Shown: positions 49,245 to 62,435, counted from the first letter of the stretch. The stretch is DNA of 64,000 bases from Oryzobacter faecalis (GCF_046764005.1 NZ_JBKOFW010000006.1:186001-250000); one strand, 5' to 3'. Numbers and translations are program-made. The notes: generated from the sequence alone by a model not told the origin.

Positions 49245-50987
49245 GTGTCCCCTGCTCCCCTCTCACGCCGGTCGACCGCCGCCGCCCTCCTCGCCTCGGC
49301 CCTGGACACCGTGGCGCCCGGTGCGGCCGGCCGCGCGGCGATGCGCGCGGCAGCCGCTCCCGCCACGGCCCCCGCCGTCGACCCGGCCGTTCCGTCCACC
49401 AACGCCCAGGTCACCGGTGCGCCCGTCCGGGTGAGGGCACCGAAGGCGGCCACCGTCGACCGGGTCTACCGGCCGCGCGTGCCGCTCTCGGAACCTCGCA
49501 CCAGCACGGCGTCGTCGTGGAGCCGCAAGGTCGGCATCGGCCGGATGACGAGCGGCAGCTCGGCGTCGACCTCGGCCGAGGCCGCCCTCCACCTCGCCCG
49601 GCGGGCCTCGTGGGGTGCGACCCCCGGGCTCGTCGCCGAGATCCGGGCCGCCGGCGCGACGGCGTGGGTCGACGCCCAGCTCGCCCCCGCAGGCATCGCC
49701 GACACGGAGATGGACGCCCTCCTCGCGGCCCAGTGGCCCCGCCTGTCGATGGCGATCTGGGAGGTCCACGACGCCTACTGGCCGAGCTCGACCGGCGACC
49801 TCGGCAACGACCTCGTCCAGTCCTACGTCGCCCGGGCCCTGTGGTCCAGGCGTCAGCTCCTCGAGGTGCTCGTCGACTTCTGGACCAACCACCTCGTCGT
49901 CACCGCCCCCTGGGGCGACGCGTGGGACAGCGCCCACCGCTTCCACGCCGACGTCATCCGCAAGCACGCCCTCGGTCGCTACGCCGACATGCTCGTCGCG
50001 GCCGCCAAGCACCCGGCCATGCTCGAGCAGCTCGACAACGCCTCGTCGACCAAGCGCGCCCCGAACGAGAACTTCGGCCGAGAGGTCCTCGAACTGCACA
50101 CCGTCGGCCACGACGGGGGCTACCTCGAGTCCGACATCCTGCGCTCGGCGCTGGTCCTCACCGGGATGTCGGTCGACGACGAGTCCGGGGAGTACCAGTA
50201 CCGGCACATCCGCCACCACAAGGGCCGCATCGACATCCTCGGCTTCTCCCACGCGAACGACTCGGCCTTCGGCGAGGCGGCCGGTGTCGCCTACCTGACC
50301 CACCTCGCCCGCCACCCGAGGACGGCCCGCCGGATCGCGACCAAGCTGTGCGTGCGGTTCGTCGCCGACGCACCGCCCGCAGCCCTCGTCGACCGCCTCG
50401 CGCAGGTCTACCTCGCCAACGACACGCGCATCGCCCCCGTCGTGCGCGCCCTGCTCCTGTCCCCGGAGTTCGCCGCGTCGACGGGCCAGAAGACGAAGCG
50501 GCCCCTGGAGAACCTCGTGTCGACCGCCCGCGTCCTGGGCGCACGGCCGGGCGCCGACACCAAGGACTGGCTGCGCGAGCTGCTGTGGGCGGCCCGCGTC
50601 GCCGGCCAGGCGCCGATGGCGTGGCCGGCACCCAACGGCTACCCCGACGTCGCCGGGGCCTGGGCCGGGGCGGGCGCCGTCCTCGCGTGCTGGAACTGGC
50701 ACATGTCGCAGGGCTGGGAGGCCACCTCCTCCACCCCGGAGATCTCCTACCCGGCGCTGCGCACGCTCCTGCCGGCCACGCTTCCCGCCACCTACGGCGG
50801 CTATGTCGACGCCCTCGCGACCCGTCTGCTCCACGCGCCCCTCCCGGCGACCAAGCGCGACGCGGTCTGCGCCTTCCTCGACAGGACCGCCGCGACCGCC
50901 CTCAAGCCGACCGACCCCGCCGTCGGGTGGCGCCTGCCCTACGTCGTGGCCCTCGTCCTCGACTCCCCCGAGTTCGCGACCCGCTGA
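49245..50987 (+). CDS. DUF1800 protein
   Basis: A 580-residue DUF1800 protein. An Ala/Pro-rich N-terminal region (residues about 1-105) could include an atypical export signal or linker. The conserved domain begins AALHLARRASWGATPGLVAEI and continues with LVDFWTNHLVVTA, NENFGREVLELHTVGHDGGY and YAEADILRSALVLTGMS-like sequence (here YLESDILRSALVLTGMS). These are the hallmarks of the family, which is nearly always encoded with a DUF1501 partner, as here (10 bp apart). The biochemical role is not established. GTG 49245 is the first possible start in frame. Operon pairing is certain from layout; function unknown. Confidence 0.88.
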   Translation: MSPAPLSRRSTAAALLASALDTVAPGAAGRAAMRAAAAPATAPAVDPAVPSTNAQVTGAPVRVRAPKAATVDRVYRPRVPLSEPRTSTASSWSRKVGIGRMTSGSSASTSAEAALHLARRASWGATPGLVAEIRAAGATAWVDAQLAPAGIADTEMDALLAAQWPRLSMAIWEVHDAYWPSSTGDLGNDLVQSYVARALWSRRQLLEVLVDFWTNHLVVTAPWGDAWDSAHRFHADVIRKHALGRYADMLVAAAKHPAMLEQLDNASSTKRAPNENFGREVLELHTVGHDGGYLESDILRSALVLTGMSVDDESGEYQYRHIRHHKGRIDILGFSHANDSAFGEAAGVAYLTHLARHPRTARRIATKLCVRFVADAPPAALVDRLAQVYLANDTRIAPVVRALLLSPEFAASTGQKTKRPLENLVSTARVLGARPGADTKDWLRELLWAARVAGQAPMAWPAPNGYPDVAGAWAGAGAVLACWNWHMSQGWEATSSTPEISYPALRTLLPATLPATYGGYVDALATRLLHAPLPATKRDAVCAFLDRTAATALKPTDPAVGWRLPYVVALVLDSPEFATR

Positions 50988-50997
50988 GGACGTCCCG

Positions 50998-52332
50998 ATG
51001 ACCGACACCACGACCGACACCACGACCGACGCCGCCACCGACCTGACCGCCGTCGGCCACACCGGATGCGGCTGCCCGGAGGGTGTGGCGGCCGGCGTCT
51101 CCCGTCGCGGCCTCCTCGGCGGCGCCGGCGTGCTCGGTGCCGTCGCGGGCGCCGTCACGGCGGCCTCCCCCGCCGAGGCGACCACCCGCTTCACGTTCGC
51201 GGACGCCGGCTACACCGGCGACACCCTCGTCGTGCTCTCCTTCCGCGGCGGGTTCGACGGGTTGTCCGCCGTGGCGCCGGTCGACGAGCCGGCCTATCAC
51301 GCCGCCCGGCCGAACATCGCCGTCCCGCAGTCGCGCGGCATCGCCCTGACGTCCAAGTTCGCCCTGCACCCGGCGCTCGCCCCGCTCCAGCCGCTCTACG
51401 CGTCCGGGAAGCTCGCCGTCGTCCACGCCATGGGCCAGCCGAACCCGACCCGGTCGCACTTCACCGACATGGACGAGATGGAGCGCGCCGCCCCGGGCTC
51501 GTCGCTGCGCACGGGCTGGCTGGACCGGATGGTCGGCGCGACGACGACACCCGGCGCGTTCGCCGGGACCTCTCTCGGCTCGACCACCTCACCGCGCTCC
51601 TTCCTCGGACCGGCCACCGAGCTGTCCCTGCGCTCGGTCGACCAGTTCTCGCTCTCCGGACCCTGGGACGCGACCGAGACCACCCGCTGGACCACCGCGC
51701 TGCGGGCCCTGCACGTCGGGGCCGCCGAGCCGGTCGGCGTCCCCGCGCGCTCGACGCTCGACGCCCTCGCGACGACGACGGCGCTCAAGGCCGCCGGCTA
51801 CACCCCCGCCAACGGGGCCTCCTACCCCTCGGGCGGGCTGGGTGAGGCGCTGCGCGACACCGCACGCCTCGTCAAGGCCGGGGTCGGGCTGCGCGCCGTC
51901 ACCGTCGACTCCGGCAACTGGGACATGCACGCCGGCCTCGGCCGCGTCGACAGCGGGTGGATGGCGCGCCAGCTCACCGAGGTCGGCCTGGCCCTCGCCG
52001 CCTTCATGACCGACCTGGGCAGCGCCGCCGACCGGGTCACCCTCGTGACGCTCTCCGAGTTCGGGCGGCGGGTCGCCGAGAACGGCTCCGGCGGAACCGA
52101 CCACGGCCACGGCAACGTCTCGTTCGTCCTCGGCGGCGGCGTCGTCGGCGGGGCCGTCTACGGGGCGTGGCCGGGGGTCGGCCCCGACCAGCTCCAGGCA
52201 GGTGACCTCAAGGCGACGACCGACTACCGCGTCGTCCTCGGCGAGATCCTCGAGCGGCGGTGCGGCCTCGCGGCGAGCACCGTCCTCCCGGGGCTCCCGA
52301 CGCAGCGCCTCGGGCTGGTCCGCGCACGCTGA
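50998..52332 (+). CDS. DUF1501 protein with Tat signal
   Basis: A 444-residue DUF1501 protein, a sulfatase/alkaline phosphatase-like fold family by established annotation. The N-terminus has a Thr/Asp repeat, then a twin-arginine signal SRRGLLGGAGVLGAVAGAV near residues 36-55 ending at SPAEA. It is therefore exported folded, probably with a cofactor or metal. Conserved parts are LVVLSFRGGFDGLSAV, HFTDMDEMERA, DSGNWDMHAG and TLSEFGRRVAENGSGGTDHGHG, the last carrying the likely metal-binding His and Asp residues. It is partner of the DUF1800 gene. Substrate unknown; an extracytoplasmic hydrolase role is plausible but unproven. Confidence 0.9.
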   Translation: MTDTTTDTTTDAATDLTAVGHTGCGCPEGVAAGVSRRGLLGGAGVLGAVAGAVTAASPAEATTRFTFADAGYTGDTLVVLSFRGGFDGLSAVAPVDEPAYHAARPNIAVPQSRGIALTSKFALHPALAPLQPLYASGKLAVVHAMGQPNPTRSHFTDMDEMERAAPGSSLRTGWLDRMVGATTTPGAFAGTSLGSTTSPRSFLGPATELSLRSVDQFSLSGPWDATETTRWTTALRALHVGAAEPVGVPARSTLDALATTTALKAAGYTPANGASYPSGGLGEALRDTARLVKAGVGLRAVTVDSGNWDMHAGLGRVDSGWMARQLTEVGLALAAFMTDLGSAADRVTLVTLSEFGRRVAENGSGGTDHGHGNVSFVLGGGVVGGAVYGAWPGVGPDQLQAGDLKATTDYRVVLGEILERRCGLAASTVLPGLPTQRLGLVRAR

Positions 52333-52369
52333 CGCGTCCCCGGCCGCGGAGGGGCGGTCAGGGGGCTCG

Positions 52370-52936
52370 TCAGAGGGTGCGGGTGGCCGCGAACGCGCGG
52401 CTGCGCAGCGAGCGACGACGACGCATCAGCTCGTTGCCGGTCTCGCAGGTCTCCGGCGCCAGCTTGCGGCGCAGCGTGGCGGTGGGGACGACCCGGCGGA
52501 CGATCGTCGAGGTGAAGCCGAGCCGGGCGAAGAACCGGTTGGCGTCGCGGCTCGTCGTCGGCACGTTGGACACGACGATCTCGCAGCCGGACCGCTCGGC
52601 GGAGGTGAGGATGGCGCCGATCAGCGACTTCGCAACACCGTGGCGACGCACCTCGGGCCCCACCCACAGCTGCTCGATGGCGAGCTCGGCCGTCGGGCTG
52701 AGGCCGAAGGGGTTCTCGGTGGCGATGGCGTACCCGACGGCCTCGCCGTCGAGGCGGGCGACGAAGGCCTGCACGCCCGGGCGGCGCAGCGCCGTGGTGA
52801 GCCGGCCGTCGGTGACCGCGCGCGCGGCGGCCTCCTTGCTCGAGCCACCGTCGATGCGCGCGGCGAGCCACAGGCCCGTGATGTCGCGGAGGTCGTCGGG
52901 GTCGACCGGGGTCACGTCAACCGTGCGCCTGGCCAC
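52370..52936 (-). CDS. GNAT-family N-acetyltransferase
   Basis: A 188-residue GNAT protein. The acetyl-CoA-binding loop is seen as LWVGPEVRRHGVAKSLI, and the last strand-helix as SRDANRFFARLGFTSTIVRR. A basic C-terminal extension (LMRRRRSLRSRAFAATRTL) is unusual and may bind nucleic acid or acidic partners. GTG 52936 has GGAGGTG directly upstream and is preferred over the upstream ATG at 52993. It stands alone between the DUF1501 gene, with which it converges, and the divergent DUF554 gene. The substrate cannot be inferred. Confidence 0.82.
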   Translation of the reverse strand: MARRTVDVTPVDPDDLRDITGLWLAARIDGGSSKEAAARAVTDGRLTTALRRPGVQAFVARLDGEAVGYAIATENPFGLSPTAELAIEQLWVGPEVRRHGVAKSLIGAILTSAERSGCEIVVSNVPTTSRDANRFFARLGFTSTIVRRVVPTATLRRKLAPETCETGNELMRRRRSLRSRAFAATRTL

Positions 52937-53060
52937 GGCACCTCCGTCATCGTCGTCACGGCTCGCTGTCCGACCGCGTGGGAGCACTCCCAAGCACCCG
53001 ACCCTAGACCCCGGCGGGCGCCGGGGGAAGCCCGGGGGACGGACAGCGGACCGGGGTGTC

Positions 53061-53066
53061 TAGGCT
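53061..53066 (+). promoter_or_regulatory. -10 box of a leaderless transcript (DUF554 gene)
   Basis: TAGGCT followed by six bases and the GTG at 53073. Confidence 0.55.
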
Positions 53067-53072
53067 GCCACG

Positions 53073-53846
53073 GTGACCAGCGCCTTTCCCGGCTTCGGGA
53101 CCGTTCTCAACGTCCTCACAGTCGTCGTCGGGGCCGGGCTCGGGATGGCCGTGGGTCACCGGCTGCGCGCGCACACCCGCGACGTCGTCACCGACTGCCT
53201 CGGCCTGGTCACCCTGCTCGTCGCCGCGCTGTCGGCGTTCTCGGTCACCGACGCCGCGCTCGCGGACGCCGTCGGGTCCGGCGCACCGGTACTCGTCGTC
53301 CTCGGCTCGCTGCTCATCGGGTCGGTCACCGGCTCGCTGCTGCGGATCGAGGAGCGCCTCGAGGGGCTCGCCGGCCGGGTGCAGGGCTGGGTGTCCCGCC
53401 GCTCGAGGAGCGAGGGCGGCACCGACCACGCGGCGCGCGAGCGGTTCATCGAGGGCTGGCTCACCGCGTCGCTGCTGTTCTGCGTCGGTCCGCTGACGAT
53501 CCTGGGCTCGCTCAACGACGGGCTGGGCCGCGGCATCGACCAGCTCGCCCTCAAGGCGGTGCTCGACGGCTTCGCGGCCCTCGCCTTCGCCGCGAGCTTC
53601 GGTGTGGGAGTGCTGATGTCGGCCGTCTCGGTGGCGGTCGTCCAGGGGCTGCTGACCCTCGTGGGGGTGCTGCTGGGATCGGTGGTCCCCGACGCCCACA
53701 TCGCTGCGCTGACCGCCACCGGCGGTCTCATGCTGGTGGGAATCGGGTTGCGGCTGCTGCGGATCCGCGAGGTACCCGTGGGCCACATGCTGCCCGCCCT
53801 GATCGTGGCGCCGGTGCTGACCCAGCTCGTCGTCTGGCTGCGCTAG
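53073..53846 (+). CDS. DUF554 membrane protein
   Basis: A 257-residue DUF554 (YdfK-like) membrane protein with about seven helices. The N-terminal GTVLNVLTVVVGAGLGMAVGHRL and the central FIEGWLTASLLFCVGPLTILGSLNDGL are family signatures. A cytoplasmic basic loop (SRRSRSEGGTDHAARE) separates the first three helices. The family is widespread and is suspected to be a transporter, without a confirmed substrate. The GTG start is leaderless-type. It is convergent with the ANTAR regulator gene. Confidence 0.88.
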   Translation: MTSAFPGFGTVLNVLTVVVGAGLGMAVGHRLRAHTRDVVTDCLGLVTLLVAALSAFSVTDAALADAVGSGAPVLVVLGSLLIGSVTGSLLRIEERLEGLAGRVQGWVSRRSRSEGGTDHAARERFIEGWLTASLLFCVGPLTILGSLNDGLGRGIDQLALKAVLDGFAALAFAASFGVGVLMSAVSVAVVQGLLTLVGVLLGSVVPDAHIAALTATGGLMLVGIGLRLLRIREVPVGHMLPALIVAPVLTQLVVWLR

Positions 53847-53847
53847 C

Positions 53848-53871
53848 GAGCCCGTGGCGCGCCGTGGGCTC
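53848..53871. terminator. Hairpin between convergent DUF554 and ANTAR genes
   Basis: GAGCCC (53848-53853) pairs with GGGCTC (53866-53871) over a GC-rich loop that can pair partly. It fills the short gap between the two stop codons. Confidence 0.35.
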
Positions 53872-54478
53872 AGGCCTTCTCCATGCCGGCGATCACGGCG
53901 TCCGCGACCTCCTTCATCCCCATCCGGCGGTCCATGGCGGTCTTCTGGATCCAGCGGAACGCGTCGGCCTCGGAGATCTTCAGCTTGGCCATGAGGACGC
54001 CCTTGGCGCGGTCGACGGCCTTGCGCGTCTCGAGCCGCTCGCCGAGGTCGGCGACCTCCTCCTCGAGCGCCTTGAGCTCGCCCCAGCGGGAGAGGGCGAT
54101 GTCGATCGCCGGCGTCACGTCACCCGCGGTGAACGGCTTGACGATGTAGGCCATCACGCCGGCGTCGCGCGCCCGTTCGACGAGCTCGGTCTGGCTGAAC
54201 GCCGTGAGCATGACGACGGGGCAGATGCGCTCCTTGCCGATCTGCTCGGCGGCGGTGATGCCGTCCATGACCGGCATCTTGACGTCCATGATGACGATGT
54301 CGGGCTTGAGCTCGAGGGCCATCGCCACGGCCTGCTCGCCGTCGCCGGCCTGGCCCACGACGTCGTAGCCCGCCTCGCCGAGCATCTCGGCGAGGTCGAG
54401 GCGGATGATGGCCTCGTCCTCGGCCACGAGGACGCGACGGGGCGTGCGAGGGGCCTGGGCGGCGGTCGTCTCACTCAT
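53870..54478 (-). CDS. pdtaR: ANTAR-domain response regulator (PdtaR/Rv1626 type)
   Basis: A 202-residue two-domain regulator. The receiver domain (about residues 14-130) has the acidic pair Glu20-Asp21, phosphoacceptor Asp65 in IVIMDVKMP, and Lys in YIVKPF. The C-terminal ANTAR domain (about 140-198) with ETRKAVDRAKGVLMAKLKISEADAFRWIQ binds RNA hairpins and prevents transcription termination. It closely resembles M. tuberculosis Rv1626/PdtaR, which is controlled by the kinase PdtaS, encoded elsewhere. ATG 54478 begins one base after the end of the tRNA-Leu gene and has no ribosome-binding site of its own except inside the tRNA. This implies translation from a processed, almost leaderless message or a promoter within the tRNA. 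Confidence 0.94.
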   Translation of the reverse strand: MSETTAAQAPRTPRRVLVAEDEAIIRLDLAEMLGEAGYDVVGQAGDGEQAVAMALELKPDIVIMDVKMPVMDGITAAEQIGKERICPVVMLTAFSQTELVERARDAGVMAYIVKPFTAGDVTPAIDIALSRWGELKALEEEVADLGERLETRKAVDRAKGVLMAKLKISEADAFRWIQKTAMDRRMGMKEVADAVIAGMEKA

Positions 54479-54479
54479 G

Positions 54480-54562
54480 TGCCGGGAGCGGGACTTGAAC
54501 CCGCACGCCCTCGCGGGCAGCGGATTTTGAGTCCGCCGTGTCTGCCATTCCACCACCCCGGC
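54480..54562 (-). tRNA. tRNA-Leu (anticodon CAA)
   Basis: An 83-nt cloverleaf on the minus strand. The acceptor stem GCCGGGG pairs with TCCCGGC, followed by discriminator A; the D-arm is in TGGTGGAATGGCAGACA. The anticodon stem-loop GCGGA-CTCAAAA-TCCGC gives anticodon CAA, for UUG leucine codons. A long variable arm (TGCCCGCGAGGGCG) marks a class II tRNA, and the T-loop is GGGTTCAAGTCCC. CCA is not encoded. The regulator's ATG follows after a single C. Confidence 0.95.
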
Positions 54563-54576
54563 CGGGGCGCGCCGTC

Positions 54577-54582
54577 AGCATA
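54577..54582 (-). promoter_or_regulatory. -10 box of the tRNA-Leu promoter
   Basis: TATGCT on the minus strand 14 bp before the tRNA 5' end, inside the 50-bp gap after pyk. No clear -35 box is seen. Confidence 0.4.
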
Positions 54583-54612
54583 CCGAGGCCCTTCGCACCG
54601 GCCGGCGACCGC

Positions 54613-56064
54613 TCAGGGCCTGAGCTGGCTGTACGCGGGGGCGACCCGGTTCTTCGCGTCGCCGATGCGGTGCACCCGCAGCGCGTTCGTCGAGCCGGGG
54701 ATGCCGGGGGGCGAGCCGGCGACGATGATGACGAGGTCGCCCTCGACCACGCGGCCCGCCGCGAGGAGCACCTCGTCGACCTGCATCGCCATCTCGTCGG
54801 TGTGCTTGGCGTCGCCGACGAGGAAGGTCTCCACGCCCCACGTGAGGGCCAGCTGGCTGCGGGTCCACTGGCTGGGGGTGAACGCCAGCATCGGGATGCG
54901 CGGGCGCACGCGCGACAGCCGCCGCGTGGAGTCGCCGCTCATCGTGAACGTGATGAGGTGCTTGCAGCCCAGGAGCTCGCCGATCTCGGCGGCCGCCGCG
55001 GTGACGGCTCCGCCCTTGGTGTGCGGGCGGCTGCCGAGCGGGGGGATGCGGTGCAGGCCGTGGTCCTCGGTGTTCTCGATGATCCGGGCCATCGTGCGGA
55101 CCGCGGTGAACGGGTGCTTCCCGACGCTCGTCTCGCCCGAGAGCATGAGGGCGTCGGCGCCGTCGAGGACGGCGTTCGCGGCGTCGGAGGCCTCGGCGCG
55201 CGTCGGGCGGCTGTTCTCGATCATCGACTCGAGCACCTGGGTCGCGACGATGACCGGCTTGGCCTGGCGGCGGGCCAGCTCGCACGCGCGCTTCTGGACC
55301 AGCGGCACCTCCTCGAGCGGCATCTCGACGCCGAGGTCACCACGGGCGACCATGAGACCGTCGAACGCACGGACGATGTCGTCGAGGTTCTCGACGGCCT
55401 GGGGCTTCTCGATCTTCGCGATGACGGGCAGGCGGATGCCCTCCTCGTCCATGATCCGGTGCACGTCGAGGATGTCGTCGGCGTTGCGGACGAAGGAGAG
55501 CGCGATCATGTCGGCGCGCATCCGCAGCGCCCAGCGCAGGTCGTCCTCGTCCTTCTCCGACAGGGCGGGGACCGACACCGAGACGCCGGGCAGGTTGATG
55601 CCCTTGTTGTTCGACAGGGTGCCGCCCTCGACCACCTCGCAGACGACGTCGGTGGCCGTGACGTCGGTGGCGACGAGGGCGAGCTTGCCGTCGTCGATGA
55701 GGATCCGGTCGCCGGCCGTGACGTCGCCGGGCAGCCCTGCGTACGTGGTGCCGACCTCGTTGACGTCGCCGGGGACGTCCCTCGTGGTGATGGTGAAGCT
55801 CGCGCCGCGGACGAGCTGGACGGGGCCGTTCTCGAACCGGGCCGTGCGGATCTTGGGGCCCTGGAGGTCGACGAGGACGCCGACCGCGCGACTCTCGGCG
55901 TCACTGGCGCGACGCACGTCCATGTAGACGCGCTCGTGGTCCTTGTGGTCGCCGTGGCTGAGGTTGAGCCGCGCGACGTCCATGCCCGACCGGACGAGCT
56001 CGCGGAGGTTCTCGGACGAGCTGGTGGCGGGTCCGACGGTGCAGACGATCTTCGCGCGACGCAT
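54613..56064 (-). CDS. pyk: Pyruvate kinase
   Basis: A 483-residue pyruvate kinase making pyruvate and ATP from phosphoenolpyruvate and ADP in glycolysis. MRRAKIVCTVGPATSS, the metal/substrate segment NLSHGD, the signature IAKIEKPQAVENLDDI with the catalytic Lys, and MVARGDLGVEMPLEEVP and MLSGETSVGKHP are all present. The C-terminal allosteric domain is complete. ATG 56064 has TAGGGT six bases upstream, so the transcript is probably leaderless. The tRNA-Leu and ANTAR genes follow on the same strand; gltD lies upstream beyond a strong palindrome. Confidence 0.97.
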   Translation of the reverse strand: MRRAKIVCTVGPATSSSENLRELVRSGMDVARLNLSHGDHKDHERVYMDVRRASDAESRAVGVLVDLQGPKIRTARFENGPVQLVRGASFTITTRDVPGDVNEVGTTYAGLPGDVTAGDRILIDDGKLALVATDVTATDVVCEVVEGGTLSNNKGINLPGVSVSVPALSEKDEDDLRWALRMRADMIALSFVRNADDILDVHRIMDEEGIRLPVIAKIEKPQAVENLDDIVRAFDGLMVARGDLGVEMPLEEVPLVQKRACELARRQAKPVIVATQVLESMIENSRPTRAEASDAANAVLDGADALMLSGETSVGKHPFTAVRTMARIIENTEDHGLHRIPPLGSRPHTKGGAVTAAAAEIGELLGCKHLITFTMSGDSTRRLSRVRPRIPMLAFTPSQWTRSQLALTWGVETFLVGDAKHTDEMAMQVDEVLLAAGRVVEGDLVIIVAGSPPGIPGSTNALRVHRIGDAKNRVAPAYSQLRP

Positions 56065-56070
56065 GCTCGA

Positions 56071-56076
56071 ACCCTA
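56071..56076 (-). promoter_or_regulatory. -10 box of a leaderless transcript (pyk)
   Basis: TAGGGT on the minus strand followed by six bases and the ATG at 56064. Confidence 0.55.
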
Positions 56077-56203
56077 TCGGTGGAACCGTTTGCACCAGTG
56101 ACGCGGGCCACATCCCGGACCCGGGTTCACCCTTCGTTCACGCGAGCCCGCGCGCGCCCTCCCGCACCCCCTCGCCGCCCTGCGCGCAACCTCCGGCCAC
56201 AGC

Positions 56204-56259
56204 GCGACCTACCGCCTGGTCAGTGCTGTGATCGCAGCGCTGACCAGGCGGTAGGTCGC
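56204..56259. terminator. Long palindrome between gltD and pyk
   Basis: A 25-bp stem: GCGACCTACCGCCTGGTCAG-TGCTG (56204-56228) pairs with 56235-56259 with one G-T pair and a six-base loop, TGATCG. It lies 53 bp after the gltD stop and would end the gltBD transcript. The near-perfect long palindrome could also be a dispersed repeat unit of the genome. The rest of the 248-bp gap is GC-rich without other features beyond the pyk -10 box. Confidence 0.8.
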
Positions 56260-56312
56260 GGTCTCGGGCGGTCTCAGGCGGAGTCGAGGGTGGAGGAGCA
56301 GGGGCGACGGTG

Positions 56313-57765
56313 TCAGACGGCGAGCGGGCGGTCCGTGGGGCTGACCGGGCGCGGTAGGCGCGAGGGCTTGCCCATGAGCCAGGCGTCGACCTCGTGCGCG
56401 GCCGAGCGCCCCTCGGCGATGGCCCACACGATGAGCGACTGCCCGCGACCGGCGTCGCCGGCGACGAAGACGCCCGGGACGTTGGTCATGAAGTGGCCGT
56501 CGCGCGCGACGTTGGTGCGGGCGTCCTTCTCGACGCCGAGCTGGTCGAGCAGACCCTCGGCCTGCGGACCGAGGAAGCCCATCGCGAGGAGGACCAGCTG
56601 GGCCGGGATCTCGCGCTCGGTGCCCTCGACCTTCTCGAAGCCCTGCTCGCCCATGACGACCTCGTGCAGCCGCAGGCCGGCGACCCGGCCCTGCTCGTCG
56701 CCGACGATCTCGGAGGTCGACACGGCGTAGACGCGGTCTCCGCCCTCCTCGTGGGCGGAGGCGACGCGGAACAGCATCGGGTAGGTCGGCCACGGGTGCG
56801 CGGCGGCCCGCGCGGTGCCCGGCTGCGGCATGATCTCCAGGCTCGTCACCGACCGGGCGCCCTGGCGGTGCGCGGTGCCGATGCAGTCGGCGCCGGTGTC
56901 GCCGCCGCCGATGACGACGACGTCCTTGCCGGCCGCCGTGACCTGGCCCTCGACCGACTGGCCGAGCGCGACGCGGTTGGCGGGCGGCAGGTAGTCCATC
57001 GCCTGGAGGACGCCGTCGAGCTCGCGCCCGGGCACCGGCAGCTCGCGCGGGACCGTCGCACCGATGGCGACGACGACCGCGTCGAAGCGCTTGCGGAGGT
57101 CGGCGCCGGTGAGGTCGACCCCGACCTCGACGCCGGTGCGGAAGCGGGTGCCCTCGGACTTCATCTGGGCGATCCGCCGGTCGACGTGCTGCTTCTCCAT
57201 CTTGAACTCGGGGATGCCGTAGCGCAGGAGGCCGCCGGGGCTGTCGGCGCGCTCGTAGACGGCGACGGTGTGGCCGGCGCGGGTCAGCTGCTGCGCGGCC
57301 GCCAGCCCGGCCGGGCCGGACCCGACGACGGCCACGGTCTTGCCCGAGAGCCGCTCGGGCGCCACGGGGTCGACGACGCCGTTGGCGAACGCGCGGTCGA
57401 TGATCGAGACCTCGACCTGCTTGATCGTCACGGCCGGCTGGTTGATGCCGAGGACGCACGCCGACTCGCAGGGCGCGGGGCAGAGGCGACCCGTGAACTC
57501 CGGGAAGTTGTTCGTCGCGTGGAGGCGGTCGATGGCCTGGCGCCACTCACCGCGCCACGCGAGGTCGTTCCACTCGGGGATGAGGTTGCCGAGCGGACAC
57601 CCGCTGTGGCAGAACGGGATCCCGCAGTCCATGCAGCGGCCGGCCTGGCGCTGGAGCTCGGTCGACGACTGCTCCTCGTAGACCTCCTTCCAGTCCCTGA
57701 TCCGGACCGGTACGGGTCGGCGGCGCGGCAGCTCGCGCTCGCGCGTCTTGAGAAAGCCCTGGGGG

Positions 57766-57773
<8 letters not shown>
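56313..57773 (-). CDS. gltD: Glutamate synthase (NADPH) small subunit
   Basis: A 486-residue beta subunit of glutamate synthase, which passes electrons from NADPH through FAD and iron-sulfur clusters to the large subunit. The N-terminal cysteine clusters are CMDCGIPFCHSGCPLGN and CPAPCESACVLG. The FAD site VAVVGSGPAGLAAAQQL lies near residue 148 and the NADPH site VVVIGGGDTGADCIGTA near 287. VFVAGDAGRGQSLIVWAI closes the FAD domain. GTG 57773 overlaps the gltB stop by 8 bp, so the two are translated together. Full length. A strong palindrome lies downstream. Confidence 0.97.
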
Positions 57774-62307
<4,534 letters not shown>

Positions 62308-62394
62308 GTCGCATCACCGTCCTCAGAGGTCGTCGATCCCTCGGGGACCGGGCACGGCAAGGTCAGGCGCGGACGGCGTCGGCCACGTGCCGGA

Positions 62395-62400
62395 ATGCTA
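62395..62400 (-). promoter_or_regulatory. -10 box upstream of gltB
   Basis: TAGCAT on the minus strand, about 88 bp before the gltB start, inside the 128-bp gap after lgt. It would give a leader of about 80 nt. The -35 region is not clear. Confidence 0.35.
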
Positions 62401-62435
62401 TCGCCGGGCCCTCTCGTCTTGCATTTCGAGCCGGG

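Noticed and set aside
54480..54556. Longer regulator start reading through the tRNA
   Set aside because: The upstream frame is just the tRNA sequence translated, and the ATG at 54478 gives the family N-terminus.
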